A DNA stretch of 64,000 bases from Sporosarcina sp. P32b (GTDB lineage Bacteria; Bacillota; Bacilli; Bacillales_A; Planococcaceae): positions 24,583 to 88,582 of the forward strand of contig NZ_PDZB01000014.1 in assembly GCF_002743335.1 (NCBI RefSeq). Reading direction: 5' to 3'. Below are positions 1 through 7,453 of the stretch, piece by piece (position 1 is the stretch's first letter; each line of letters starts with the position of its first letter). A model generated the notes under the pieces. The model was not told the DNA's origin, searched no databases, and was given only the letters and a program-made list of their open reading frames with translations. A program made the position numbers and the translations under genes.

Positions 1-170
1 TTTAAGTGTTACAACCAAGCTATGTTAGTTTAATTGAATGGCAAGAAATAATGTTATTATAAAAAGATATCTTGATTCATTTTTTCTGATCTTTATAGTA
101 TCATTTTTCATGTGTCACACGATCGTTAGTTCACTTCACAGTAATTTTTATATTGAAAGGATACGTGACT

Positions 171-590
171 ATGGAATATACACTAAAAGATGAAAGTTTT
201 GATTTTAGCGAAACAGAAGTAACACATGAAGTATTTAAAATTGGAGAGCCAGAAGATGGCGTTTTCGAAATTGAATTCAAATTAACCTTCTCTTACGGAT
301 TCTTGAATTACTCACATAACTTTGTTTGGCTCAATCAAGATATCGAAACATTACTTGAACAGTTGAAGAAAATGGATGGAAAGAATAATGGAACTTTAAG
401 TGCGCTTTCACCAGGCGTTTCTTTCTCATATTCACAAAACCCTCATGATGAAAACTTTTATGAGTTCACAGTTTTCATGGATACTGGCTATATTAACTCG
501 TATATGGGAACTGAATCAAAACTTGGAATCACTCTATCCGCTACCCGGGAAGATATTGAAAATTGGGTTGCGTCTTTTCTAAAGAACTAA
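171..590 (+). CDS. hypothetical protein, 139 aa
   Basis: I do not recognise this protein. It starts at an ATG preceded by AAAGGA about 9 nt upstream; an in-frame TTG 18 nt earlier lacks a ribosome site. It is acidic and soluble, with alternating hydrophobic residues that suggest a beta-rich fold and no signal peptide or membrane segment. The shape (small acidic protein, Phe/Tyr-rich, near other small unknown genes) recalls immunity-type proteins of polymorphic toxin systems such as the WapI-like group. That is only an impression, and no toxin gene is adjacent. It stands alone on the + strand and is convergent with the next gene. Confidence 0.6.
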   Translation: MEYTLKDESFDFSETEVTHEVFKIGEPEDGVFEIEFKLTFSYGFLNYSHNFVWLNQDIETLLEQLKKMDGKNNGTLSALSPGVSFSYSQNPHDENFYEFTVFMDTGYINSYMGTESKLGITLSATREDIENWVASFLKN

Positions 591-622
591 AAGAAAAAAT
601 TGACCATATTAATCTGAAGATT

Positions 623-964
623 TTATACTTTGTTTATGGTCAATAATTGACCTTCCGCTAATAGGAGTTGTTTAGGATCAATAATTTCATGTAGTAATAT
701 ACTTGATTTATTTTGTATCGTTAATTCAGTTGGATTTATTACGTGTGCTATCTGAACGGTGCATACATCATAAGGTGCAGTATTATTATGGATATATTGG
801 AGTAACTCACGCAATTCCCACTGTTTTTCTACACCATTTATAATTTCTCGTTGAACAGGATACTCAAAACCGGGAATGCGCCACTCTTCCGTCTCAACAA
901 ATTGTAGGGACGCATTACCATCTTCCAACCTTTTATCTGAGGCAATATAATAATAATTTGTCAT
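623..964 (-). CDS. hypothetical protein, 113 aa
   Basis: Unknown soluble protein. I place the start at the ATG giving MTNYYYIASDKR, because GTGGTG lies just upstream; an ATG 24 nt earlier is also possible. The text is mixed alpha/beta with no signal peptide or transmembrane segment. The end of a possible upstream reading frame overlaps the region just before its start, so it may have been the downstream member of a small two-gene unit. No function can be inferred. Confidence 0.55.
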   Translation of the reverse strand: MTNYYYIASDKRLEDGNASLQFVETEEWRIPGFEYPVQREIINGVEKQWELRELLQYIHNNTAPYDVCTVQIAHVINPTELTIQNKSSILLHEIIDPKQLLLAEGQLLTINKV

Positions 965-984
965 TTCACCACTTCTTTCTATCA

Positions 985-1081
985 TCATCTGCTATTTCCA
1001 ATACGTTCTTTTTGAATCTGTTGTAAATCTTCCTTCTGCAATTCAACGTAATCCCCCATGTATCCTACTAATATATATTCG
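985..1081 (-). pseudogene. possible 3' remnant of a gene upstream of 623-964
   Basis: On the minus strand an open stretch reads ...FEYILVGYMGDYVELQKED... and ends at a TGA at 985-987, just before the downstream start. The residue composition is protein-like, but the frame is closed by a stop a few codons further upstream and has no good start except an ATG giving 24 residues. It may be a decayed C-terminal fragment. Support is weak. Confidence 0.25.
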
Positions 1082-1364
1082 AATGAATGTTTTCATTGAC
1101 CTTCCCCATTTCCTTGCCTTTGTCATCTTGGGTTTTACACAATCAACATCAACCAATTGAAAACAACATCGCCCTCTAATTGATTGGAAAGTAATGGCGT
1201 ATTTTGTTTCAGTATATAATAACTTCTAATAGTATGGAAATATATTCTAACTGTTGTTATAATTTGATTTATGTGAAGTACCTTTCATTCTTACTACTCT
1301 TCTTTTAGCTAGCAATTCCTTTAGTAAACGTTTCGTGTTCTATATATGATGTTTTTCTTGATTT
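1082..1364. other. intergenic, AT-rich, nothing recognised
   Basis: No convincing gene, RNA or repeat was seen here. It presumably contains the promoter of the MFS leader that follows, but I could not single out a clear -35/-10 pair. Confidence 0.4.
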
Positions 1365-1434
1365 AAAGGAGGAATATTACGAGTGTAAAACTACCCTAAG
1401 AAATCAGATGTAATTTTGATAGTAAAGGGGTAGT
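1365..1434 (+). promoter_or_regulatory. start-stop leader with SD-sequestering hairpin before the MFS gene
   Basis: A perfect AAAGGAGG at 1365-1372 is followed at 10 nt spacing by GTG-TAA (1383-1388), that is, a start codon immediately followed by a stop. One base later ACTACCCT (1390-1397) is complementary, with one bulge, to AGGGGTAGT (1426-1434), which contains the Shine-Dalgarno of the MFS gene starting at 1439. A ribosome held on the start-stop would cover the 5' arm and free the downstream ribosome site. This is the layout of translation-attenuated resistance genes, but the function is inferred. Confidence 0.45.
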
Positions 1435-1438
1435 AAGA

Positions 1439-2644
1439 ATGAAAAATCAATCGTTTCGTTTTTTATGGATTGGCCAATCAATGGCTAATTTAGGTGATGT
1501 TTTTTATATTGTCGGGATTATTTCTTTATTATACACACTTACGGAGTCGCCTTTTGCATTAGCACTGGTGCCTTTCATTAATATGTTCGGTCGCTTTATA
1601 AGTGGTATTATTGCGCCATGGTGGATCAATCGATTTCCTTTAAAGACATTGCTCGTTAATTCACAAGCAAGTAAGACCATTCTATTGGTTGTTCTATCGC
1701 TTTTATTAATCTCTAAAACGACGACCAATTTATTCATCATACTAACGTTTGTGGGGTGTATTGCGTTTTTGGATGGCTGGGCATCGCCGGCAAGTCATGC
1801 TATGCTGCCTCGATTGGTGCCAAAAGAGCAACTTGTAAAAGCAAACAGTTTCTTCTCTATCGTCTCTGAAACCATGAACTTAGGAGGCTGGGCACTCGGA
1901 GGTGTAGTTGTCGCATTGACGAGTGGACAATTTGTTATTATCGGTACAGTAGGCTTGTATATATTTGCAACGATGATGATGTTCGGTATTGACGATCCCA
2001 CTCCATTCCAGAAAAAAGAGATTAAAGGTAAATGGGGTAGTGAATTAACCCAAGGTTGGCAGATTGTATGGAGAAATCCGCTTTTCAGGAGTCTACATGT
2101 GATCATCATCTTTGAAGCGATTGCCAATGTTGTATGGATTGCTTCTATTCTCTATATATTTGTGATAGAAGTTCTAGGTCAGACGGAAGCTTGGTGGGGT
2201 TACATTAACACAGCTTTCTTCTTGGGTATGATAATTGGAGGAATCATCTGCACTCGTTTTATAATTGTGGTTGAAAACAATCTGAAACGCTTGCTTATTC
2301 TATTGTCGTTTGGCATTAGTCTTGTCACTCTTCTTTTTGGAGTAACAACCATTCCCTGGATTTCCATACTACTTGTGATTCTGAATGGAATTATTCAACA
2401 ATTAAAAGGCATCGTAAGTGAAACAATGCTTCAAAAATCCGCGACTACTGATGAACTCCCTAAAATTTATGCCGTTCAAAGTGCTTTAATATCACTGTTA
2501 TTCGGTATTTCTTCAATAAGTTTTGGAGCTATTGCGGAGCTTTGGGATGTTAGGATCACATTTGTTCTTGCAGCAACATTGTTAGGACTTGGTGCTCTCT
2601 TTGCATTAATTCGCAGTCGAGATTTCAGCATTACAACTGAATAA
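1439..2644 (+). CDS. MFS efflux transporter, 401 aa
   Basis: This is a 12-helix major facilitator of the group that includes macrolide-efflux-type exporters: an N-terminal FLWIGQSMANLGDVFY segment, repeated hydrophobic helices along the whole length, and a central charged loop around residues 195-215. It would sit in the cytoplasmic membrane and export a small molecule by proton antiport. The substrate cannot be told from sequence. The start is an ATG preceded by AAAGGGG. The upstream leader can mask this ribosome site, suggesting translational induction. A hairpin terminator follows at 2714. No regulator gene is adjacent. Confidence 0.8.
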   Translation: MKNQSFRFLWIGQSMANLGDVFYIVGIISLLYTLTESPFALALVPFINMFGRFISGIIAPWWINRFPLKTLLVNSQASKTILLVVLSLLLISKTTTNLFIILTFVGCIAFLDGWASPASHAMLPRLVPKEQLVKANSFFSIVSETMNLGGWALGGVVVALTSGQFVIIGTVGLYIFATMMMFGIDDPTPFQKKEIKGKWGSELTQGWQIVWRNPLFRSLHVIIIFEAIANVVWIASILYIFVIEVLGQTEAWWGYINTAFFLGMIIGGIICTRFIIVVENNLKRLLILLSFGISLVTLLFGVTTIPWISILLVILNGIIQQLKGIVSETMLQKSATTDELPKIYAVQSALISLLFGISSISFGAIAELWDVRITFVLAATLLGLGALFALIRSRDFSITTE

Positions 2645-2713
2645 TATGCTTAAATCTTTAGATCGACTTATTGGTTTTAAAGATTTAACTAAGGCAATTA
2701 ATATAGTTTAATA

Positions 2714-2750
2714 AAAAACGATTGGGCAGTTTAGTTGTCCAATCGTTTTT
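2714..2750 (+). terminator. rho-independent terminator after the MFS gene
   Basis: The inverted repeat AAAAACGATTGG / CCAATCGTTTTT ends in a T run. The symmetric A/T flanks mean it could work on both strands and also serve the minus-strand remnants to its right. Confidence 0.85.
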
Positions 2751-2771
2751 TTAAATCCTACTATAAATAAA

Positions 2772-2904
2772 TTATTTTGATCCTGAATTGCAATCAATAG
2801 TATCCACTTTATTTTGATCTTCTTTATCCTTACTGACATTTTCTTCTGAACAAGCAGCTAAAATCATTCTTATTCCTATCAACATCATTAAACTTTTTTT
2901 TCAT
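2772..2904 (-). pseudogene. small lipoprotein, frame broken at an A8 tract
   Basis: From the ATG at 2904 (ribosome site AAGGA) the reading frame runs into a run of eight A. With seven A the frame would continue through a lipoprotein signal peptide ending in ILAAC and a short Ser/Glu/Lys-rich tail to the TAA at 2772. As given, the frame is shifted by one base. This could be a dead gene, a phase-variable homopolymer, transcriptional slippage or a sequencing error. The encoded product would be only about 43 residues, so it may itself be a truncated lipoprotein. Confidence 0.5.
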
Positions 2905-2905
2905 T

Positions 2906-3118
2906 CTATCCTTCCTCATAATCAAGATCAATGTCCAAATATAGTTCTTCATATTTGGAAACATCGTATTTTCCGATAACATGATAATTACTAGAGGCTT
3001 CATCATTAGGCTTAAGTTTATTAAAATCGACTACATCTAGTGCATCAGATATCATTTTTAAATGATATCCTAGTTCATTTGTTGAATAAAGTGTTTGTAT
3101 TAGTATAAAAATAAGAGA
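2906..3118 (-). pseudogene. 5'-truncated protein fragment, about 70 codons
   Basis: The minus strand is open from 3118 to the TAG at 2906-2908 and reads as a plausible protein C-terminus (for example NELGYHLKMISDALDVVDF and YEELYLDIDLDYEEG). No start codon with a ribosome site is present and an in-frame stop lies immediately upstream. I read it as a decayed gene end. It directly precedes the broken lipoprotein gene, so the two may derive from one lost locus. Confidence 0.4.
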
Positions 3119-3459
3119 CTATTAATTATTTTGGAACCTATGTATATGTTTACCATTACAGTGACCGGCCCGCTCAGGTTTTTCACCTGATTCCTGTATA
3201 CTCGTCGTTTGCTCGACGAAGAATCAAAACTCTCTATATAACTTCTACTAAGCAGATAGATTTTGCGGAGTAAAATCACTAGACCATATAACAGGGGTAG
3301 GCTTCTGTTTTTAGCGTTTTAATATCTAAAAGCTCTTTTTCAAATCCGTGTACATAATAAATGAAAAATAGGAGATCATATTTATGTATTCAATTTAAAG
3401 ATTGCAGTACCTAGATGTTTTCACTACTATTACACTCGAGTATAAAGGGGGCAATAAAC
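3119..3459. other. intergenic with two short hairpins
   Basis: No gene is seen. Two adjacent perfect hairpins occur: TCAGGT/ACCTGA at 3174-3190 and TCGTCG/CGACGA at 3202-3219. Neither has a T run. The stretch leads into the rpmJ-like gene and may hold its promoter and leader, but I could not define it. Confidence 0.4.
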
Positions 3460-3573
3460 TTGAAAATCAGACCATCTGTCAAGCCAATTTGCGAAAAATG
3501 TAAAGTGATCAATAGAGGCGGAAAGGTAATGGTGATTTGCGAAAATCCCAAACATAAACAAAGTCAAGGTTAG
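3460..3573 (+). CDS. rpmJ: 50S ribosomal protein L36, extra copy (37 aa)
   Basis: The 37-residue product begins [16 protein letters not shown] and ends in a Lys/Gln-rich tail, matching L36 along its full length. The zinc ligands C11, C14, C27 and the following His are all present, so it is the zinc-binding (C+) type. The start is TTG, preceded by AAAGGGGG. The normal rpmJ gene lies in the large ribosomal-protein operon (infA-rpmJ-rpsM). No ribosomal-protein gene is near this copy, so it is probably a second, displaced gene. It has small differences from the usual text (INRGGK rather than IRRKGK) but no lost key residue, so it could be functional. Confidence 0.85.
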   Translation: MKIRPSVKPICEKCKVINRGGKVMVICENPKHKQSQG

Positions 3574-3582
3574 CGCAAGATG

Positions 3583-3610
3583 CTCTATACCAGTCTTAAA
3601 GCGTATAGAG
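3583..3610 (+). other. hairpin between rpmJ and the next small gene
   Basis: An 8-bp perfect stem, CTCTATAC/GTATAGAG, with a 12-nt loop lies just after the rpmJ stop. No T run follows, so it is more likely an mRNA-processing or stability structure than a terminator. Confidence 0.4.
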
Positions 3611-3658
3611 TAGTAAATAGATGCCTATCGGAAATAGAACTTAAAAGGAGGTTAGTAA

Positions 3659-3814
3659 ATGGATAAGAAAAAATATACGGTAGCTGGAACGAATATAGAC
3701 GAAGTAAAAAAACTGAATGCAGAATCTGGTCTATCTTATAATGAAATTAATGAAGTTCTTACCAAAGAAATTGAACAAAGAAAAAGAGCAAATGTTGCAG
3801 AGTATAAAAAATAA
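3659..3814 (+). CDS. small protein resembling gamma-type SASP repeats, 51 aa
   Basis: A strong AAAAGGAGG precedes the ATG. The N-terminal part KYTVAGTNIDEVKKLNAESG resembles the repeat unit of gamma-type small acid-soluble spore proteins (A-G-T-N-x-x-x-V-K-x-x-N-A). The rest, SYNEINEVLTKEIEQRKR, is a charged helix unlike SASP and ends in YKK. It lies 85 bp after rpmJ, probably co-transcribed. It may be a SASP-derived small protein expressed in the forespore, but the assignment rests on one motif. Confidence 0.5.
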   Translation: MDKKKYTVAGTNIDEVKKLNAESGLSYNEINEVLTKEIEQRKRANVAEYKK

Positions 3815-4041
3815 TTGGCAATATAAATATTTTCGAGCTTCAAATCGTAATTGATTTCCTGATAATATATCCCCCTGATAGCTGTGTTCGTTTATAGAGT
3901 TATCAAAGTGCTTTTCCGCCGTTTTTCTCACTAACTTTAATTGCTACAAAAATCAAAGTAGCACCGGGATATTACACAACATAACGAATTTTTTTTTCAT
4001 ACGTTCATCCTGTCCTGCCCATTAACCTATTAAGAACCTTT
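3815..4041. other. intergenic, AT-rich
   Basis: No gene or RNA was recognised between the small SASP-like gene and the hairpin at 4042. Confidence 0.35.
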
Positions 4042-4076
4042 AGAGGCACTAACCTTCTGCCGTTAATGCCTCTTTT
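4042..4076 (+). terminator. rho-independent terminator
   Basis: The inverted repeat AGAGGCACTAAC / GTTAATGCCTCT is followed by TTTT. It probably ends the rpmJ/SASP-like transcript. Confidence 0.6.
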
Positions 4077-4143
4077 GGCTGAATTCAATTAAGAGATTTT
4101 ACCATTGCTGTTACAATTCTGTTTTGATATTCCCTGTGATATC

Positions 4144-4242
4144 TCATGCTCGATTTTTTTCGATTTCATCTTCTGTAACCTCTTTTAAAAAAGAGAAAAT
4201 GACTACACTAATATTGCTAATGAATTCAATTATGGATTGCAT
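4144..4242 (-). CDS. small hydrophobic peptide, 32 aa
   Basis: A strong GGAGG lies 7 nt before the ATG. The peptide has one hydrophobic helix (IIEFISNISVVIFSFL) followed by a charged tail (KEVTEDEIEKNRA). This architecture fits small membrane regulators or type I toxin-like peptides, but I recognise no family and no antisense RNA can be shown from sequence alone. It stands alone on the minus strand. Confidence 0.4.
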   Translation of the reverse strand: MQSIIEFISNISVVIFSFLKEVTEDEIEKNRA

Positions 4243-4627
4243 ATAACAGCCTCCATTTATTAATCCGGCCATATTGCTTAGCCGGCGCAAATCCTAGTTT
4301 AAAAATTGCCCCCAAAGATTGAACAGTAAAAATACTAAAGTAACCAATAGTAAAATCTGTCTCAGCTTAATCTCTCAACCTATTTAGAATATTCACATTA
4401 CCATTTATTCATATGTCAGACGATCTGTATTAGTAATGTTTTCAAAAATAACGTAATTCTATTGAAGTGAATGGCTCGTTATTGTTTCATAACTACACAG
4501 CCTCTTACACAAGCCACTATTAATTGGGCAATTATTTTTTATTGAGCTACGTTAACAATTGCTCTAGACATTTACATTCTGTGGATTTTTTATAGGTTTA
4601 CGCATAGGGTACTTTGGGAGGGAAGCG
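4243..4627. other. intergenic, no gene recognised
   Basis: AT-rich sequence between a minus-strand small peptide and a plus-strand DUF1259 gene. It must hold both promoters, but no clear consensus pair stands out. Confidence 0.35.
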
Positions 4628-5026
4628 ATGAACAGTAATGTGAATTTCAATTCAATTTGCAATGATTTTGCCAACATTTTAAATGGGAAAAGCAAAATAA
4701 ACAATAGTAATTGCTCAGTATCTTTACATCGAACATTTGGAGTCAAAATGATGGGGAAGGATGCTTCTTCTATTTTAGGAGTTAGTGTTGAGTTTTACGA
4801 TCTAGATAACCAAGGAAATGCTTTAAATATCTCTGAAATAGCTGTATTGCAAGAGGAAATTCCGGCGTATCTATTCGCATTGACACAACAAGGTATTATT
4901 GTAAGTACTATTCACAATCATTGGCTTTTTACTGACCCACCGCAAATTATGTACATTCATGCCCAGTCAGTTGAACCGCCGCTTCAGTTTGCCGGTAGCG
5001 TCAGTATAATATCGGTAGGTATATGA
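4628..5026 (+). CDS. DUF1259 domain protein, 132 aa
   Basis: The sequence matches the DUF1259 (LppY/LpqO-like) pattern: an early FGVKMMGKDASS segment, then QEEIPAYLFALTQQGI, VSTIHNHWLFTDPPQIMYIHA at about residues 95-115, and a final hydrophobic strand. The HNH...P...IHA block is the family hallmark. Many members carry two copies of the domain and a signal peptide. This one has a single copy and no obvious export signal. The start is an ATG behind GGGAGGGAAGCG. The function of the family is not established. Confidence 0.7.
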   Translation: MNSNVNFNSICNDFANILNGKSKINNSNCSVSLHRTFGVKMMGKDASSILGVSVEFYDLDNQGNALNISEIAVLQEEIPAYLFALTQQGIIVSTIHNHWLFTDPPQIMYIHAQSVEPPLQFAGSVSIISVGI

Positions 5027-5140
5027 AGAGGCTTCTCATGTGCTCTGAATTATTTATCTAATCCAGCGCCCTCCCCCTCTAGGTGGGAATGGCTTATTAT
5101 AAACCGTTCAAAAGCATTGAGTGTTTTTTATTTGTAGACG

Positions 5141-5290
5141 CTAAAATTGATTCTCTTTGACAAACTTCTTTAATTCTTCTCTTCCATTTATTAACAGATG
5201 TCTTCCGGTACATATACTTCCTCAAATAGTTCCTGAAGTACGGAAAGCTCTGCAATAGTAGACAAGCTAATGATTGTCGTAGTTTATCAC
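5141..5290 (-). pseudogene. remnant of a PIN/DUF3368-type protein
   Basis: On the minus strand, one frame gives TTIISLSTIAELSVLQELF followed by EEVYVPED, which resembles the N-terminal part of DUF3368/VapC-like PIN-domain proteins (pattern SNTxPIISLaxIxxLxLLxxLFgeVyiPeaV). A one-base shift is then needed to continue into a Lys-rich end closing at 5141. No full-length frame exists. I read it as a decayed toxin-type or nuclease gene. Confidence 0.4.
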
Positions 5291-5378
5291 TGCGGCATAT
5301 ATGTGGAATTTTTCAAGTTGAAGCGAGAAGTACAATGTCAATTGCTAGAGACATTCAAGTTTAGTAAGTTCCATAAAA

Positions 5379-5414
5379 ACAGGACTGCCCTGCATATATG
5401 CAGAACAGTCCTGT
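5379..5414 (-). terminator. terminator of the nupC-pdp-deoC operon
   Basis: The inverted repeat ACAGGACTG..CAGTCCTGT encloses a second palindrome (CTGCATATATGCAG). It lies 10 bp downstream of the deoC stop, and the minus strand continues with TTTTTATGG. Confidence 0.85.
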
Positions 5415-5424
5415 AACGGATCTA

Positions 5425-6087
5425 TTAATAATTCGAGTCTGAGACTTCGCCTTTTACGATACTAATACCCGAGCTTGCACCAATACGTGTAGCCCCTGCT
5501 TCGACTAGCGCATCGAAATCTTCTCCGCTACGCACGCCGCCGGACGCTTTGACACCAATGTTTGGGCCAACCGTCTTCCGCATAAGAGCCACGTCTTGTA
5601 CCGTTGCTCCGCCTGTTGAGAACCCAGTTGACGTCTTGACGAAATCAGCACCCGCTTTGACGGATAGTTCGCATGCACGAACGATTTCTTCATCTGTCAG
5701 CAAGCATGTTTCAATGATGACTTTGACCAATGTACCGTTAGCTGCTTCGACTACCGCACGAATATCTGATTCGACCCATTCGTCATCCCGGTCTTTCAGT
5801 GCTCCGATATTGATGACCATGTCGATTTCTCCTGCTCCGTTCGCCACTGCATCTTTAGTTTCGAATGCTTTCACTGCAGAAGTAGTCGCTCCAAGAGGGA
5901 AACCGATTACCGTGCAGACCAACACATCGCTGCCTTTTAGCTGTTCAGCGGCATATGAAACCCAGCCCGGGTTAATGCACACTGATTTAAACTGATAGTC
6001 TTTTGCTTCTTGTATGAGCGCCGCGACTTTGTCTTTCGTTGCGTCGGCTTTCAATAATGTATGGTCGATCATTTGTGCTTTATTCAT
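5425..6087 (-). CDS. deoC: deoxyribose-phosphate aldolase, 220 aa
   Basis: Cleaves 2-deoxyribose 5-phosphate to glyceraldehyde 3-phosphate and acetaldehyde in the cytoplasm, the last step of deoxynucleoside catabolism. The class I aldolase signature is complete: [10 protein letters not shown] near residue 60, the Schiff-base lysine in DFVKTSTGF near residue 152, and the second lysine in VKASGGVR near 182. The length is normal for the family. It is the last gene of a minus-strand operon, 18 bp after pdp, and is followed directly by a terminator. The start is an ATG preceded by GGAGTGG. Confidence 0.97.
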   Translation of the reverse strand: MNKAQMIDHTLLKADATKDKVAALIQEAKDYQFKSVCINPGWVSYAAEQLKGSDVLVCTVIGFPLGATTSAVKAFETKDAVANGAGEIDMVINIGALKDRDDEWVESDIRAVVEAANGTLVKVIIETCLLTDEEIVRACELSVKAGADFVKTSTGFSTGGATVQDVALMRKTVGPNIGVKASGGVRSGEDFDALVEAGATRIGASSGISIVKGEVSDSNY

Positions 6088-6106
6088 TTATGAACCACTC
6101 CTTTAA

Positions 6107-7411
6107 TTATTTTGTAATTTCGTCATGCACAAGTGTTACAGGCTGTACTTTAGAAGCCGAAACTCCGTAAGCATGATAGATCTTTTCTTTTACGTCTTCG
6201 ATATCTTCCGTGTTGCTGTGAATCGTCACGAGTGATTCGCCCACTTCTACTAAGTCACCGATTTTCTTATGCAGCACTAGCCCAACCGCCAAATCGATTT
6301 CGGATTCTTTTGTTGCGCGTCCCGCACCTAGAAGCATTGCAGCCGTACCGATTTCATCCGCAGTAATCGCAGAGACATATCCCGCTTCTTTAGCTGGCAC
6401 GTCTATTGTAAACTTGGCCGTAGGAAGCTTCGAGAGATCGTCAATGACGGATGTGTCGCCGCCTTGGGATTGCAAGAACAGTTTAAACACTTCAAGCGCT
6501 TTGCCGTTTTGGATAACTTCTTCGAGCATTTTTCGTGCTTCTTCCGTCGAGTCCGCTTTTCCTGCCAAACGAACCATATGGCTACCGAGCGTCAAGCACA
6601 GTTCGTGCAAATCTTCCGGTCCATTGCCTTGCAATGTTTCGACGGCTTCTTTGACTTCGAGAGCATTTCCGATCGCATAACCGAGCGGCTGGTTCATATC
6701 CGAAATTACGGCCATCGTTTGACGACCGATTTTATTTCCGATTTGCACCATTTCTCCCGCCAGTTCACGAGCCATATCGAGGTCTTTCATGAACGCGCCT
6801 GTTCCGACTTTTACATCCAGAACAATTGCATCCGATCCCGCCGCAATCTTCTTGCTCATGATGGAGCTTGCGATTAACGGAATGGAACTGACCGTTGCCG
6901 TGACATCACGCAGACTGTAAATCTTTTTGTCTGCGGGGGTGATATTGCCGGATTGTCCGATCACCGCAATTTTGTTCGTATTGACAAGATCGAAGAATTC
7001 CTTGTCTGTAATTTCGATATGGAAGCCGGGAACGGACTCCAGTTTATCAAGTGTTCCGCCCGTATGACCCAATCCTCGGCCAGACATTTTAGCTACCGGG
7101 ATACCAAGTGCAGCGACAAGTGGTGCTAGCACGAGTGTTGTCGTATCGCCAACTCCGCCTGTAGAGTGTTTATCCACCTTCACGCCTTCAATAGCAGACA
7201 AATCGACTTGGTCGCCTGACTCTACCATCGCCATTGTGAACTGCGCGGTTTCTTCCAACGTCATCCCTTGGAAATATACCGCCATTTGAAACGCCGACAT
7301 TTGGTAATCTGGAATTGATCCGTCCGTATATCCATTGATGACAAATGAAATTTCTTCGTTTGTTAACACATGTCCATCTCGTTTTTTCTCAATCATATCT
7401 ACCATACGCAT
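6107..7411 (-). CDS. pdp: pyrimidine-nucleoside phosphorylase, 434 aa
   Basis: Phosphorolytically cleaves uridine, thymidine and deoxyuridine, feeding deoxyribose 1-phosphate towards DeoC. The family signature is intact: [14 protein letters not shown] then [19 protein letters not shown] in the first third, and the C-terminal cradle domain is present. I start at the ATG giving [13 protein letters not shown], which has AGGAG about 11 nt upstream and matches family length. In-frame GTGs 9-12 nt further upstream are less likely. It sits between nupC and deoC in one operon, so import, phosphorolysis and aldol cleavage are co-expressed. Confidence 0.96.
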   Translation of the reverse strand: MRMVDMIEKKRDGHVLTNEEISFVINGYTDGSIPDYQMSAFQMAVYFQGMTLEETAQFTMAMVESGDQVDLSAIEGVKVDKHSTGGVGDTTTLVLAPLVAALGIPVAKMSGRGLGHTGGTLDKLESVPGFHIEITDKEFFDLVNTNKIAVIGQSGNITPADKKIYSLRDVTATVSSIPLIASSIMSKKIAAGSDAIVLDVKVGTGAFMKDLDMARELAGEMVQIGNKIGRQTMAVISDMNQPLGYAIGNALEVKEAVETLQGNGPEDLHELCLTLGSHMVRLAGKADSTEEARKMLEEVIQNGKALEVFKLFLQSQGGDTSVIDDLSKLPTAKFTIDVPAKEAGYVSAITADEIGTAAMLLGAGRATKESEIDLAVGLVLHKKIGDLVEVGESLVTIHSNTEDIEDVKEKIYHAYGVSASKVQPVTLVHDEITK

Positions 7412-7453
7412 AGCATCCACCACTCCTGTTTTTAAATTTATGTTTCATTTCTA

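Noticed and set aside
3119..3240. Possible rRNA or riboswitch fragment with two small hairpins
   Set aside because: I could not match any conserved core; the hairpins are short and unrelated to a gene start.
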